This document shows, piece by piece, positions 1 to 8,758 of a stretch of DNA of 64,000 bases. Source of the stretch: Gp13-AA77 sp035578005. Its GTDB lineage: Bacteria; Acidobacteriota; Terriglobia; UBA7540. The notes under the pieces were generated by a model. The model was not told the DNA's origin and ran no database searches. It was given only the letters and a program-made list of their open reading frames with translations. Numbering within the stretch: position 1 is the first letter of the stretch; every line of letters starts with the position of its first letter. A program made the position numbers and the translations under genes. The stretch spans positions 1 to 64,000 of the forward strand of contig DATJYK010000444.1 in the NCBI GenBank assembly GCA_035578005.1. The letters are read 5' to 3'.

Positions 1-370
1 CACCGAGCATCATCAGTTCATGCTGCGGCTGCTGTGGAAGCAACTGGCCCAAGAGGAGGAACTGATCGCTGAGTTGGACGCCCGGATCAACGACCAGGTG
101 CGCCCTTTGAGGGAGCAGGTTGAGCGCCTGGATGCCGTGCCTGGCGTGGATCGCCGGGTGGCCGTGACCGTACTGGCGGAGGTGGGCGCGGACATGAAGC
201 CCTTCCCCAGCGATGGGAATTTGGCTTCGTGGGCCGGGATGTGTCCCGGGAATGATGTCAGCGCTGCGCCCCTGCCCGCTCACACTGCACCCCCACTTCT
301 AACTGCATCAGAAGGGGCCACAGCGGGTAAAGGTATGGATTATTCAGAACGTTACGAACGTTACGAATAA
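1..370 (+). pseudogene. IS110-family transposase, C-terminal fragment
   Basis: The reading frame is open from the left edge of the window and encodes a helical stretch (LLWKQLAQEEELIAELD) followed by the IS110/IS116/IS902 C-terminal domain core GVDRRVAVTVLAEVGADM and the SWAGMCPGN motif. These match the DNA-binding/transposase-20 part of IS110 transposases. After the SWAGMCPGN motif (about position 252) the similarity stops: an intact member continues with a Lys/Arg-rich segment, while here the frame runs into unrelated sequence and ends at 370. The gene is therefore 3'-truncated. Its 5' part lies outside the window. This is probably the scar of an old insertion. Confidence 0.8.
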
Positions 371-501
371 ACGGAACAAAGCTAACAATGTTTACAGAGG
401 ACGAGCCGAACGGCGGAAGCACTTGGGGTCGCTGACGCGGAAGCGAGTGCCCGGCGCGTCATAACCTGTTTCGTCGCGTCCCGCCGGCGTAAAATACCGG
501 G

Positions 502-1446
502 ATGCTGACTTGGCTCGTGATCGGTATCGGAGACATCACTTCCAGGCGCGTTCTGCCGGCGATTCTGGCCGAGGAGCGCAGCCGGCTGGCGGGCATTGTG
601 ACCCGAGACCCGGCGAAGGCTGCACCCTACGGCGTCCCGGCGTTTGCAACTCTTGAAGCTGCTCTCGCGGAGTCGGCAGCCACGGCGGTTTATGTCGCCT
701 CTCCCGTCCTTCTGCACGCATCGCAGTCCATCGCCGCGCTCGCCGCCGGAAGGCATGTGCTTTGCGAGAAACCCATGGCCATGAACCTGGCCGAGGCACA
801 GAAGATGGTTGCGGAAGCCCGCACCAGCCGGCGCACCCTCGGCGTCGCCTACTATCGCCGGGCGTATCCCAAAGTACATCGCGCGATGGAACTGATCCGC
901 CAAGGCGCGATTGGCCAGCCCGTGCTTGCTTGGGCCGCCTGCCACTCGGAAGCTGTCGCCGAAAACTCGCCCCGCTCGTGGCTTCTGGACCCCAAGAAGG
1001 CGGGCGGCGGACCGCTCTACGACATTGCCTCCCACCGCATCGACCTGCTGAACTTTTTCTTCGGGGAGCCCGCGCGGGCCACCGGTCAGCTCTCGAACGC
1101 CGTGCACGCATTCGCCGTGGAGGATTCGGCGACGGTGATGATTGAATATAAGAACAAGCTGCGCGCCATCGTAGACGTCCGGTGGCACTCTCGCGTTGAT
1201 CGCGACGAGTTCCGCATTATCGGGACCCAGGGCGAAATGGACCTGTCACCTCTCAGCGGCCCAGCGTTGATCTATCCAGGTGAGAAGGAAAGCGTGCCGG
1301 CGCACGCGAACCTGCACTATCCTTGCGTGAAGAATTTTGTGGATGCAGCGCTCGACGGCGCACCGCTCCTCTCGAGCGGCGAAACGGCTCTGTGGACCGA
1401 TTGGGTGACCGCCCAGGTCTTAGCCAGCGATGGCGCCGCGCGATAG
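502..1446 (+). CDS. Gfo/Idh/MocA-family NAD(P)-dependent oxidoreductase
   Basis: A 314-residue cytoplasmic dehydrogenase. The N-terminal Rossmann fold starts directly at the initiator (LTWLVIGIGDI), and the family signature EKP is present in HVLCEKPMAMNLAEA. The C-terminal alpha/beta domain carries DIASHRIDLLNFFFG, in which the His is the usual catalytic/substrate position of the family. Family members oxidise or reduce sugars, inositols or similar polyols, and the substrate cannot be told from sequence. A TAAAAT hexamer lies exactly 6 nt before the ATG with no ribosome binding site, so the message may be leaderless. It is convergent with the metallo-hydrolase at 1460. Confidence 0.85.
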   Translation: MLTWLVIGIGDITSRRVLPAILAEERSRLAGIVTRDPAKAAPYGVPAFATLEAALAESAATAVYVASPVLLHASQSIAALAAGRHVLCEKPMAMNLAEAQKMVAEARTSRRTLGVAYYRRAYPKVHRAMELIRQGAIGQPVLAWAACHSEAVAENSPRSWLLDPKKAGGGPLYDIASHRIDLLNFFFGEPARATGQLSNAVHAFAVEDSATVMIEYKNKLRAIVDVRWHSRVDRDEFRIIGTQGEMDLSPLSGPALIYPGEKESVPAHANLHYPCVKNFVDAALDGAPLLSSGETALWTDWVTAQVLASDGAAR

Positions 1447-1459
1447 ACGCCGGCAGCGC

Positions 1460-2584
1460 TCAGAAATGGCGCATCGCGCGCGGGGTGGCTTCAGGCAGTT
1501 CGAATGCTAAGCCAGCCTGTTGCCGCATAAGATTCATCATGCCTAGCTTGCCCGGCGGCGAGGCGACGCTCGCGCCCCAATAGCGATAAAGCGTGTGCGC
1601 GTTGCTCACGATCCGTTCCGGCGAGTCCCAATGGGCGAACGGGCTTGTCCTGAAACTCGGGCTGAGGACCACGTCACGCGCCGCCCGCAGAAGGGGCATT
1701 CCGATTCTAAAGCAGCGGTGCAGCGCGGTCTGCAGGAAATCCCAGTAGTCGATGACGCTCTGGACGTCAGCACGCGTCGCCAATGACCCGTGGCCCGGCA
1801 CGATGACGTCTGCCTCCAGAGTGAGCAGGCGCTTGAGCCCAGCCACCAATTGCTCCACTGGTCCCGACCACATCACGGGCGTGACTCCCACAAACAAAAT
1901 GTCGCCCGCATATACCACGCGCTCGCTGGGCACGAACACGATCGAATCGCCATCCGTGTGGCCGGGCCCTACCTCGGTGATGACGATTTCCACGCCTTTA
2001 ACGGTGATCACCTTCTCGCCCCTGAATGCTTCACCAGGTTCGAGGATGCGCAGTCCGGTGAAGTCGTAGGGCTGAAACATCTGCGACATGTAGTGGCCGA
2101 ACCGGTGCAGGCTGAATAAAGGAAGCCGACGCATCACACGGGCGCCCATCTTCAAGGCCTGCAGCGAACCCGGCTGCGTGTGGCGCATCTGACGGACGCA
2201 GGCCTGCGAGGCAATGATGGTCTTGTCCGCAAAAAGCTGGTTGCCCCAGCAGTGATCGCCGTCGGAATGGGTATTGATGACGTATTCGATGGGAGAACGG
2301 CGCACGATGGCATCCGCGAAGCGGAGCATCTCCTCGGTAAACTTGACGTCCCAGCAGGTGTCAACGAGCACGCTTTGCCCGTTGCACTCAATCAGGCCGA
2401 TGTTGGTCTCACCCCAGGAACCGTTGGGAACCATCCAGGCGTAGCTGTTACGCCCCACGCGATACCATCCCTCGCGAAAGAGCGCCCTCTCACCAAAGCG
2501 GGTGAGTGCCGAGGCGGCCTGCGGCCGGCCAGCCAGCCACTCCGCTTGAGCCTGCTGCATCGCGATTCCGCTATCGGATGGCAT
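1460..2584 (-). CDS. Metallo-beta-lactamase-fold hydrolase with an altered metal motif
   Basis: A 374-residue MBL-fold protein without a clear signal peptide. The fold is shown by THSDGDH at residues 105-111, by GPGHTDGD (second metal His), by YAGDILF (bridging Asp) and by VPGHG (final His). The canonical first motif is HxHxDH, but here it is HxDxDH, with Asp in place of the second His. The ATG overlaps the end of the upstream fumarylacetoacetase-fold gene by 14 bp, so the two are translationally coupled. Hydrolysis of a lactone, thioester or similar small ester is the usual family activity. The substrate is unknown. Confidence 0.8.
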   Translation of the reverse strand: MPSDSGIAMQQAQAEWLAGRPQAASALTRFGERALFREGWYRVGRNSYAWMVPNGSWGETNIGLIECNGQSVLVDTCWDVKFTEEMLRFADAIVRRSPIEYVINTHSDGDHCWGNQLFADKTIIASQACVRQMRHTQPGSLQALKMGARVMRRLPLFSLHRFGHYMSQMFQPYDFTGLRILEPGEAFRGEKVITVKGVEIVITEVGPGHTDGDSIVFVPSERVVYAGDILFVGVTPVMWSGPVEQLVAGLKRLLTLEADVIVPGHGSLATRADVQSVIDYWDFLQTALHRCFRIGMPLLRAARDVVLSPSFRTSPFAHWDSPERIVSNAHTLYRYWGASVASPPGKLGMMNLMRQQAGLAFELPEATPRAMRHF

Positions 2585-3491
2585 GAACGATTTCTCCGAT
2601 GGGCTCGATCACGAGCCGCAGAAGGTCGCCGCGCTGGAGCCACTGGTCCGTCTCGATGCCACTGCCACCGGGCAGTGTGCCCGAGGCGATCAGTTCTCCA
2701 GGGTAGAGGCGCTCCGAGAGTGACAGGTGTGCCAGCACTTCTCCCACGCTGTAACGCATGCCGCGGGTCGACGTGCGCGTCACGATGCGGCCGTTGATGT
2801 CAACAGAAGCTGGCAGCTCATTGACGCGCGGCAGGATCTCACTGGCCGTTACCATCGTCTGCGACATCGAGCTCAAGAAGTGCTTGGACTTTTGCGGTCC
2901 CAGCCCGGTTTCCATTTCGGCCTGTTGCACGTCGCGAGCGGAAAAATCGTTGACCACCACAAAGCCCCCGACGGCTCCGAGCGCCTCTTCTGCGGTCGCG
3001 TTGAAGAGCGGCTTCGACAGCACCCAGCCGAGTTCCAGCTCATAGTCCAGTGCGCGAGTGTAGCTTGGCGTCGTCACCGCCGCGCCGCTGGGCACGATGG
3101 TCATGTGATTGCCGAAATAGTAGATGGGTTGGCGCCGCCAAAGCGCCTGGGGACGAAACGCCGGAAACGTCCTCCGGCTCACAACCTCGTAGATGCGCGC
3201 CAGGCGGTAGGCCGCAGGCATGAACCGCTTGACGTAGCCGCGCGTCGCCTGAACCCAGTGGCGCTCGTACAGCATGCAGTCACGGAACGAAAGCGGCCTG
3301 AAGGGGAGCGTGCCGACTTGCGGGTCGGGGTTCTCAGGCGTCAGATTCTGCAGCCACCTGAGGGAGCCATTCGAATCCGGCAGGTCTTTCCAGACGCCTG
3401 CCTCTTGGCACTGCAACACGCTGCCGCCGGGCGCTTCAGCGTCGTATCGACGGCGAATCTTCAAGCTGGTTCTCCCCGGTCGATGGTCCAC
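2571..3491 (-). CDS. Fumarylacetoacetate hydrolase (FAH)-family protein
   Basis: A 306-residue FAH-fold enzyme. Metal-binding acidic residues are visible in LDYELELGWVLSKP and the family motif in VVNDFSARDVQ. Further conserved pieces are YYFGNHMTIVPSG and the C-terminal ASGTLPGGSG and LQRGDLLRLVIEPIG. Enzymes of this fold cleave C-C bonds in acylpyruvates or hydrate/decarboxylate 2-oxo acids in aromatic-ring catabolism. The annotated start is GTG, and no better ATG lies upstream in frame. Its stop overlaps the start of the MBL hydrolase, so the two probably act in one catabolic pathway. The substrate is not determinable. Confidence 0.82.
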   Translation of the reverse strand: MDHRPGRTSLKIRRRYDAEAPGGSVLQCQEAGVWKDLPDSNGSLRWLQNLTPENPDPQVGTLPFRPLSFRDCMLYERHWVQATRGYVKRFMPAAYRLARIYEVVSRRTFPAFRPQALWRRQPIYYFGNHMTIVPSGAAVTTPSYTRALDYELELGWVLSKPLFNATAEEALGAVGGFVVVNDFSARDVQQAEMETGLGPQKSKHFLSSMSQTMVTASEILPRVNELPASVDINGRIVTRTSTRGMRYSVGEVLAHLSLSERLYPGELIASGTLPGGSGIETDQWLQRGDLLRLVIEPIGEIVHAIR

Positions 3492-3547
3492 TGGGAGGCG
3501 TGCGCCGTGCGAAAGAGGGCGTCAGGCGGTCGTCCTGACTGCGACAC

Positions 3548-4192
3548 CTATTTCCCTTCGTCTGCCACTTGGAGCTGGTTGTCGACGCTGAACACGAGGG
3601 GCACTCCATTGGCGCGGATCCCAGCAATGGCCATGTCGCTTTCATTGTTCACCACACCCGTCAGCGTCACGTTGCCGTTTTTGACGATGATGTGGATGGC
3701 GTGATAGCCAAGGGGAGGGTCGTTGGTGATCCCGCCCGCCGCTCGGGCAACGGAGGGCATGGGCCGCGGATTGCGATTGACGGTGTATTTCTGCAAGGGA
3801 GCCGAGCTGTAGATGGCGGCGTAAACTCGAGCACGAATGCGGTCGTCGTTCTGCGAGTTGGGCAAAACCTCGATTTGGTTGTCCACCTTTGTAACGCCCT
3901 CGATCTTCTTGACCACATTTTCGGCGCTCGATTTAAGGATGGGCCGGGACGCTTCCCCACGAAGCACAACCGTTCCGTCGGGCTTAATCCCAAAATGGAT
4001 GTTGTCAAAGACTCCGTACTGAGGCAGGGTAACGATCTGCTTGCGAACTTCCTTCGCGATTCTCAAAAGTTCCTGCTGGCTCATACTGGGGCTTGCGGTC
4101 GTTTGTTCCTGTGCTCTGCCCAACGAGATACAAAGACCCAAATTTAGGCAAAGAGTGGCTGCTCCGATTACACTTCCTATCCGTCGCTTCAT
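3548..4192 (-). CDS. Exported protein with two BON domains
   Basis: A 214-residue protein with a Sec signal peptide (MKRRIGSVIGAATLCLNLG, cleavage near GRAQE). Residues about 43-109 form a BON domain (DGTVVLRGEASRPILKSSAE, then VEGV-like KIEGVTKVDNQIEVLP). A second, longer BON domain follows (NGNVTLTGVVNNESDMAIAG...VFSVDNQLQV). BON domains bind phospholipid or are found in envelope-stress proteins of the OsmY type. A strong ribosome binding site (GAGGAGG, 5-6 nt before ATG) supports the start. It is divergent from the transglutaminase gene. Confidence 0.85.
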   Translation of the reverse strand: MKRRIGSVIGAATLCLNLGLCISLGRAQEQTTASPSMSQQELLRIAKEVRKQIVTLPQYGVFDNIHFGIKPDGTVVLRGEASRPILKSSAENVVKKIEGVTKVDNQIEVLPNSQNDDRIRARVYAAIYSSAPLQKYTVNRNPRPMPSVARAAGGITNDPPLGYHAIHIIVKNGNVTLTGVVNNESDMAIAGIRANGVPLVFSVDNQLQVADEGK

Positions 4193-4493
4193 AGTTTCCT
4201 CCTCTTCCGCGCCAGGTCATGAGCATCAAATCGAAACCCGACTGGATTCATGCGCGCCAAACGAGCATATTACATCAAAGCGGGCATTTCATGATGCGCT
4301 TCGGCCGGGACGCGCGAGAAGCCCTGGACCTGAACTGCGACAGAGCGCCCCCTCGCGGGCTGCAACAATCCCCTCGCTCTGGTTTGTGCAGGATGACGCG
4401 ACCGGATAATATGGTGTGTCGAGATGGCGCGAGGCGTATCCGGGCAGTTTCTTGGCGGCCGACCGCAGATCCGTCCGCTCAAGGAGAACAGGG
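4193..4493. other. Divergent intergenic region
   Basis: About 300 bp between two divergently transcribed export-protein genes. It must carry both promoters. A GGATAAT hexamer near 4404-4410 is a possible -10 for the rightward gene, and AAGGAGA at 4481-4487 is the ribosome binding site of that gene. I see no small gene or RNA here. Confidence 0.4.
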
Positions 4494-5510
4494 ATGAACA
4501 CCAGACCAACCTGGCTGTTGGCTATCGTCGTGGCGGCTATCGGATCCGGGGTCGCGAAAGGCCCAGTCTCAGGGACGGACAAGGCGCGCAAATTCGACTT
4601 TGTTTACCAGGTGACCGTGGCCCCGGCGCCGGGTGGCACACTGAGGGTTTGGATTCCGGTTGCCACGTCCGACGACAATCAGGACGTGATCTTGAAGAAC
4701 GTCTCAAGCCCGGTGCCCACCGAGACTCGGCGCGATTCCGAATACGGCAACTCTGTGCTTTACGGTGAGGTTGAGAGCGCCGGAGCGCCCGCCACACTCT
4801 CTCTAACGTACGAAGTGACTCGAAAGGAGTATTCGCGCGGCGGCGTGAGTGACTTGATGCGTTACAACCGGGACTCCGACCCTGCGCCGCCCGACTTGGC
4901 GCGGTTTCTGGAGCCGGATCGGATGGTACCCATCAACACCAGATTTCAGACGATGGCTGCCGACATTACTCGCGGCAAGAACGGTGATGTGGCGAAGGCT
5001 TACGCGATCTACGACTACGTCTTCCACACGCTGCGCTATGACAAGTCGGGAACGGGTTGGGGGCGCGGCGATGCCATGTGGGCTTGCGACTCTAAACACG
5101 GAAACTGCACGGATTTTCACTCGCTTTTCATGGCCCTCATGCGCGCGGAAAAAATTCCTGCGCGGTTCGAAATTGGCTTTCCACTTCCCGCCAACAGCAG
5201 CCAGGGGGATATTCCCGGGTACCACTGCTGGTCAGAGTTCTACCTGAGTGGATTGGGATGGGCGCCGGTGGACATCTCCGAAGCCTGGAAGGACCCGGCC
5301 AGGCACGACTTTTTCTTCGGTTCACTCGACACCAACCGGGTGCAGTTCACGATCGGGCGCGACCTTGTGCTGAATCCGCCGCAGGGTGGCCCTCCGCTGA
5401 ACTACTTTGTATACCCTTACGTGGAGTTGAACGGTCAGCCTTATGACCGTGTCGAGAAGAAGTTCTCGTTCCGTGATCTGCCCTCCGGCGGTGCCGCAGC
5501 AGGGCGGTGA
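4494..5510 (+). CDS. Exported transglutaminase-like cysteine peptidase
   Basis: A 338-residue protein starting at the ATG preceded by AAGGAGA. A short signal peptide or N-terminal anchor is present (MNTRPTWLLAIVVAAIGSG). The C-terminal half is a transglutaminase-like domain with the complete triad: Cys205 in HGNCTDFHSLF, His244 in GYHCWSEFY and Asp260 in APVDISEAWKDP. The N-terminal half is a beta-rich domain typical of such proteins. Most bacterial members are peptidases or amidases acting outside the cytoplasm. It heads a rightward run of genes (51 bp to the next). Confidence 0.85.
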   Translation: MNTRPTWLLAIVVAAIGSGVAKGPVSGTDKARKFDFVYQVTVAPAPGGTLRVWIPVATSDDNQDVILKNVSSPVPTETRRDSEYGNSVLYGEVESAGAPATLSLTYEVTRKEYSRGGVSDLMRYNRDSDPAPPDLARFLEPDRMVPINTRFQTMAADITRGKNGDVAKAYAIYDYVFHTLRYDKSGTGWGRGDAMWACDSKHGNCTDFHSLFMALMRAEKIPARFEIGFPLPANSSQGDIPGYHCWSEFYLSGLGWAPVDISEAWKDPARHDFFFGSLDTNRVQFTIGRDLVLNPPQGGPPLNYFVYPYVELNGQPYDRVEKKFSFRDLPSGGAAAGR

Positions 5511-5561
5511 AGATGTGCGTGAATGGCTCTGTCGCCTGATGAGGAGCTTCCAAGGAGGACC

Positions 5562-6302
5562 ATGCAACAAGATGAAGGAAGCGCGAAGCTGGGTCTTGAC
5601 CGCCGCGAGCTACTGCGCCGCTTGATGGCGGGCGCCGGAGCAGCGGGGGCTGCCGTAGCGTTGCCCGCAAGCTCACTGGCCGCCGATCATGCCGGCGCCG
5701 TGATGCCCACGCGATCGGCGGGTGCGGCGCAGGCCGCGGGCCAAAGCGGGGGAATGTCCCTCGGATCTGCCGAGCCGCCCGACCCAAGTCTCAGCTCTCC
5801 CGACTGGAAGCCCAGGTTTTTTGATGAACACCAGGACCAGACCGTACTCGCCGTGGCTGACTTGATGATTCCCGAAACAGACACGCCGGGCGCGCGCGCG
5901 GCCCAGGTGGACCGTTTCATTGACTTGCTGCTCAGTACCGAGGGCCCTGGCACGGGCGAAGAGAGCAGCGGCAGCGATTTCACCGATCTTTTGTTGCGTA
6001 AGGGCACGCTCGAAGCCCAGAAGCGTTACATCGCCGCCTTGAACTGGCTGGACGGCTACACGCTGGCGCACTATTCAAAGCCGTTCACCGCTCTGGATCA
6101 AGCGCATCAAGAGACCGTGCTCACTCTGCTGACGCACTCCACAGACGACCCTGAAGTCAGCCACGGCCGTGAGCTTTTCGCCACGATCAAAAGCTCGATT
6201 GTGTCGGCTTACTACAGCTCGGAGATCGGTTCGCTGCAGGAGCTGAAGTACCATACGAATCCGTTTTACACGAGCATGCCGGACGACTGCGGGAAGCAGT
6301 GA
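5562..6302 (+). CDS. Tat-exported gluconate 2-dehydrogenase subunit 3-like protein
   Basis: A 246-residue protein whose start is set by AAGGAGG 3 nt before the ATG. The N-terminus carries a twin-arginine type signal (DRRELLRRLMAGAGAAGAAV). The body matches the gluconate 2-dehydrogenase subunit 3 family, with DQTVLAVADLMIPETDTPGA followed by VDRFIDLLLS and later QELKYHTNPFY. Known members partner with a GMC-type flavoprotein catalytic subunit and a cytochrome. No GMC gene is present nearby, so this is an orphan small subunit or a partner to a subunit encoded elsewhere. Confidence 0.8.
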   Translation: MQQDEGSAKLGLDRRELLRRLMAGAGAAGAAVALPASSLAADHAGAVMPTRSAGAAQAAGQSGGMSLGSAEPPDPSLSSPDWKPRFFDEHQDQTVLAVADLMIPETDTPGARAAQVDRFIDLLLSTEGPGTGEESSGSDFTDLLLRKGTLEAQKRYIAALNWLDGYTLAHYSKPFTALDQAHQETVLTLLTHSTDDPEVSHGRELFATIKSSIVSAYYSSEIGSLQELKYHTNPFYTSMPDDCGKQ

Positions 6303-6345
6303 AACTGGCGATTTGCAGCTATCCGCTCATCGTACCCAATGACCT

Positions 6346-7050
6346 ATGGCTACCGCTGAAGTCATTGTTCAAATCTCTCTCGATTTCACAACTCTGCCGG
6401 AAGCGCTCGAAATGGCTCATCGGGCCGTGCGGGCGGGCGTGGACTGGCTCGAGGCGGGAACGCCGCTCATTCTTGCTCAAGGCCTCGAAGCGGTGCGTGC
6501 GTTGCGCCGCGAGTTTCTGCATCCTATCGTGGCCGATCTCAAGACCATGGACGGCGGATATCTCGAAGCCGAAATGATGGCTCAGGCCGGAGCCACGCAC
6601 GTGGTGGTGATGGGTCGCGCGCATCCGGCCACCATCAAAGCCGTGGTGCGGGCCGGCCGCGATTACGGAGTGAAAGTGATGGGCGATGATCTGGCCTGCG
6701 ATGACAAGCCCGATGCTGCGCGCCGCATGCAGGACCTGGGCGTCGATTATATCGTGCACCACGTGGGCTACGACGAGCGTCGCGACGAGGACGTAATCCG
6801 TGAGCACAGTGGCCGCGCACCCACGCCGCTCGATGAACTGGCGGCGATCGTTGCAGCCGTGAACGTTCCTGTGCAGGCCGTGGGCGGCCTCTCGGTAGCG
6901 CAAACCCGTGAGCTGCCGAGGTACGGTGTTCATCACCTGGTGCTGGGAGCGCCGCTGGCCGTGGACGCCGATTCATTCAGCGCGCCGAAACACGACGTCG
7001 AGGCGCTGTTACGCGAGATCATCGGGTGGCTTAAACCAGAGCAGCATTAA
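6346..7050 (+). CDS. Hexulose-6-phosphate synthase / 3-keto-gulonate-6-phosphate decarboxylase-like protein
   Basis: A 234-residue TIM-barrel protein of the orotidine-phosphate decarboxylase superfamily. The diagnostic DxKxxD motif is present as Asp64-Leu-Lys66-Thr-Met-Asp69 (VADLKTMDGG), and the phosphate-binding loop near the end is AVGGLSV...LVLGAPLA. Family enzymes either condense formaldehyde with ribulose 5-phosphate or decarboxylate 3-keto-L-gulonate 6-phosphate. No hexulose-phosphate isomerase gene is adjacent, so the exact reaction is open. It follows the gluconate-dehydrogenase-like gene by 43 bp. Confidence 0.8.
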   Translation: MATAEVIVQISLDFTTLPEALEMAHRAVRAGVDWLEAGTPLILAQGLEAVRALRREFLHPIVADLKTMDGGYLEAEMMAQAGATHVVVMGRAHPATIKAVVRAGRDYGVKVMGDDLACDDKPDAARRMQDLGVDYIVHHVGYDERRDEDVIREHSGRAPTPLDELAAIVAAVNVPVQAVGGLSVAQTRELPRYGVHHLVLGAPLAVDADSFSAPKHDVEALLREIIGWLKPEQH

Positions 7051-7150
7051 TCGGTGCATTAACTTGCGCTTGGCAAAAGTTCGGGTATATGCTTCCCCGG
7101 ACTGAATATCAACGCGCGGCACCTGGGCAGAGGAGTGCCGAAGGAGGCTT

Positions 7151-7834
7151 ATGAACGGAACATCGGGTTCTTCGGTCAGCATTGGAAAGCTGATTGCGGT
7201 TCCAGCTTTGATTACGCTGGTGATCACGATCTTGCGCCTCGTCGGTGAGTTGCAGCATTGGCCCGCGCCATGGGTCAGCAGTGCGGCCGGAGGCGCTGGC
7301 GCCATCATCGGCATTTCCTGGCTACCTTTCATCTTCGGTCCCTATTTCGCCTGGAAATTGGCGGCGACGGGCGACGGGCCGGCAAGCGCAGGTAAGGCGA
7401 TCGGGATGTGTGCGGTGGGGCTGGTGGTGTTTGTCCTGGGCGGAGTCGGTTTCGGAGTTGGTCTCAGCAAGCACATCACGCCGTTAATCCTTTTGGGATT
7501 CCTTCTCGCGCTGGCGTCGGCGTTCTTTCCGCGCTTGGGGTGGCGCTCATTCGGAAACGCCCTGCTGGCGTACGCGTTCGCTGCGCGCATTCCAGTCCTC
7601 ATCGTGATGTACATCGCCATGAGCGCCAACGGAGGTCAAGGGTGGGGCACACACTACGACGCGGCTGATCCCTCTTTCGTGGTTACCTCTTTCGCTCAGA
7701 AGTTTGTTGACCTGGCCGTGCTTCCGCAGATGAGTCTTTGGATCGGGTGGACTGCCGTAATCGGCGGTCTTCTCGGTTCGATCGTGGTGGCGATATTTCA
7801 CCCAGGGAAGCACACCGCGCCCGCCGCGGCGTGA
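7151..7834 (+). CDS. Conserved integral membrane protein of unknown function
   Basis: A 227-residue hydrophobic protein with about six predicted membrane segments (for example LIAVPALITLVITILRLVG, AVGLVVFVLGGVGFGVGL, ITPLILLGFLLALASAFF and IGWTAVIGGLLGSIVVAIF). No catalytic or transport motif is recognised. The start is firm because AAGGAGG lies 3 nt before the ATG. It is 100 bp downstream of the hexulose-phosphate-synthase-like gene and could be the last member of that operon. Confidence 0.6.
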   Translation: MNGTSGSSVSIGKLIAVPALITLVITILRLVGELQHWPAPWVSSAAGGAGAIIGISWLPFIFGPYFAWKLAATGDGPASAGKAIGMCAVGLVVFVLGGVGFGVGLSKHITPLILLGFLLALASAFFPRLGWRSFGNALLAYAFAARIPVLIVMYIAMSANGGQGWGTHYDAADPSFVVTSFAQKFVDLAVLPQMSLWIGWTAVIGGLLGSIVVAIFHPGKHTAPAAA

Positions 7835-7889
7835 AGGCTTTTGCGCGAACCTCGATCGGAATGCGTCCTGCCCTCTCAGAGTGGCGGCT

Positions 7890-8648
7890 TCAAATAACGA
7901 AGCCGCCGCTCACGTTGATCGACTGTCCGGTGATGAACCGTGATGCGTCGGAGCACAGGAAGAGCACCACGTCCGCGACATCGTTGACATCCCCGAGTTT
8001 TCCGAAGGGATGCCGCTTCTCTAATCGGCGGCGCACCTCCGGCTGACTCAGGTACTCCGCCGTCATTCCGGTCTCGAACATGCCGGGCGCCACCGCGTTC
8101 ACCCGAATGTTGTGCGGCGCCAATTCCAGGGCCCAGTTACGCGTGAAAGCGTCCACGGCCGCTTTGCTGGCGCGGTAGAGGCTGCGTCCATCGGTAGACG
8201 CGGTGCGGCCAGCGACCGACGATAGATTCACGATACGCGCGCCCTCCCGAAGCAAAGGCAGCACAGTCTGCGTCAGCCAGAAGACGCCGAGCACGTTCGT
8301 TGCGAGCACTTCTTTCGCAGCCTCGGCTGTGGTGATGCCGAGCGGCGTGAGCGGCCACACGCCCGCATTGTTGATGAGCATATCGAGCGGAATCGTCTGC
8401 AGCTCCGTTCCCAGCCGGTCGATCTCGTCGGTGCTGCTCAGGTCCGCCTGTACAACGCGGATCGCTCCAATCACCGAAGCCAGTTCCTCAGCGGCGGCAC
8501 GATTCCGGTGGCAATGGACGATCAGCTTGGCGCCAGCTTGCGCCAGGCGTTCGGCAATGGCGCGTCCGATGCCGCGCGAACTCCCGGTGACAAGCGCAAT
8601 CTGCTTTTCGAGGGTTTGCGGCGGACTCGTGGGAGGATTCGAAGGCAA
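7890..8648 (-). CDS. SDR-family NAD(P)-dependent oxidoreductase
   Basis: A 252-residue classical short-chain dehydrogenase. It shows the cofactor-binding TGSSRGIGRA, the structural NNAG (INNAGVWPL), the catalytic Ser in NLSSVAGR and the YxxxK pair in YRASKAAVDAF. The C-terminal VAPGMFETGM and ITGQSINVSGGF are typical of the FabG-like branch. The initiator appears to be TTG at 8646-8648, and no ATG lies close upstream of the Rossmann motif. The gene stands alone. The substrate is unknown. Confidence 0.85.
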   Translation of the reverse strand: MPSNPPTSPPQTLEKQIALVTGSSRGIGRAIAERLAQAGAKLIVHCHRNRAAAEELASVIGAIRVVQADLSSTDEIDRLGTELQTIPLDMLINNAGVWPLTPLGITTAEAAKEVLATNVLGVFWLTQTVLPLLREGARIVNLSSVAGRTASTDGRSLYRASKAAVDAFTRNWALELAPHNIRVNAVAPGMFETGMTAEYLSQPEVRRRLEKRHPFGKLGDVNDVADVVLFLCSDASRFITGQSINVSGGFVI

Positions 8649-8758
8649 TGTGTCGTCGGTCCGACGGGGGAACGCAGCGCCCCGTTCACTCCGGTGGCTT
8701 GGAGGCTATCTTACTAGGCCCTCATCCATACGGCCGTGACGAATCTTTGACGCCGTAG

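Noticed and set aside
382..1188. Long open frame (268 codons) on the minus strand opposite the Gfo/Idh/MocA gene
   Set aside because: It shows no recognisable domain, has skewed composition (Arg/His-rich) and lies antisense to a gene with complete family motifs.
2727..3704. Open frame of 325 codons on the plus strand opposite the FAH-family gene
   Set aside because: It is a GC-driven shadow of the opposite strand. The minus-strand gene has all FAH motifs and an overlap-coupled neighbour.
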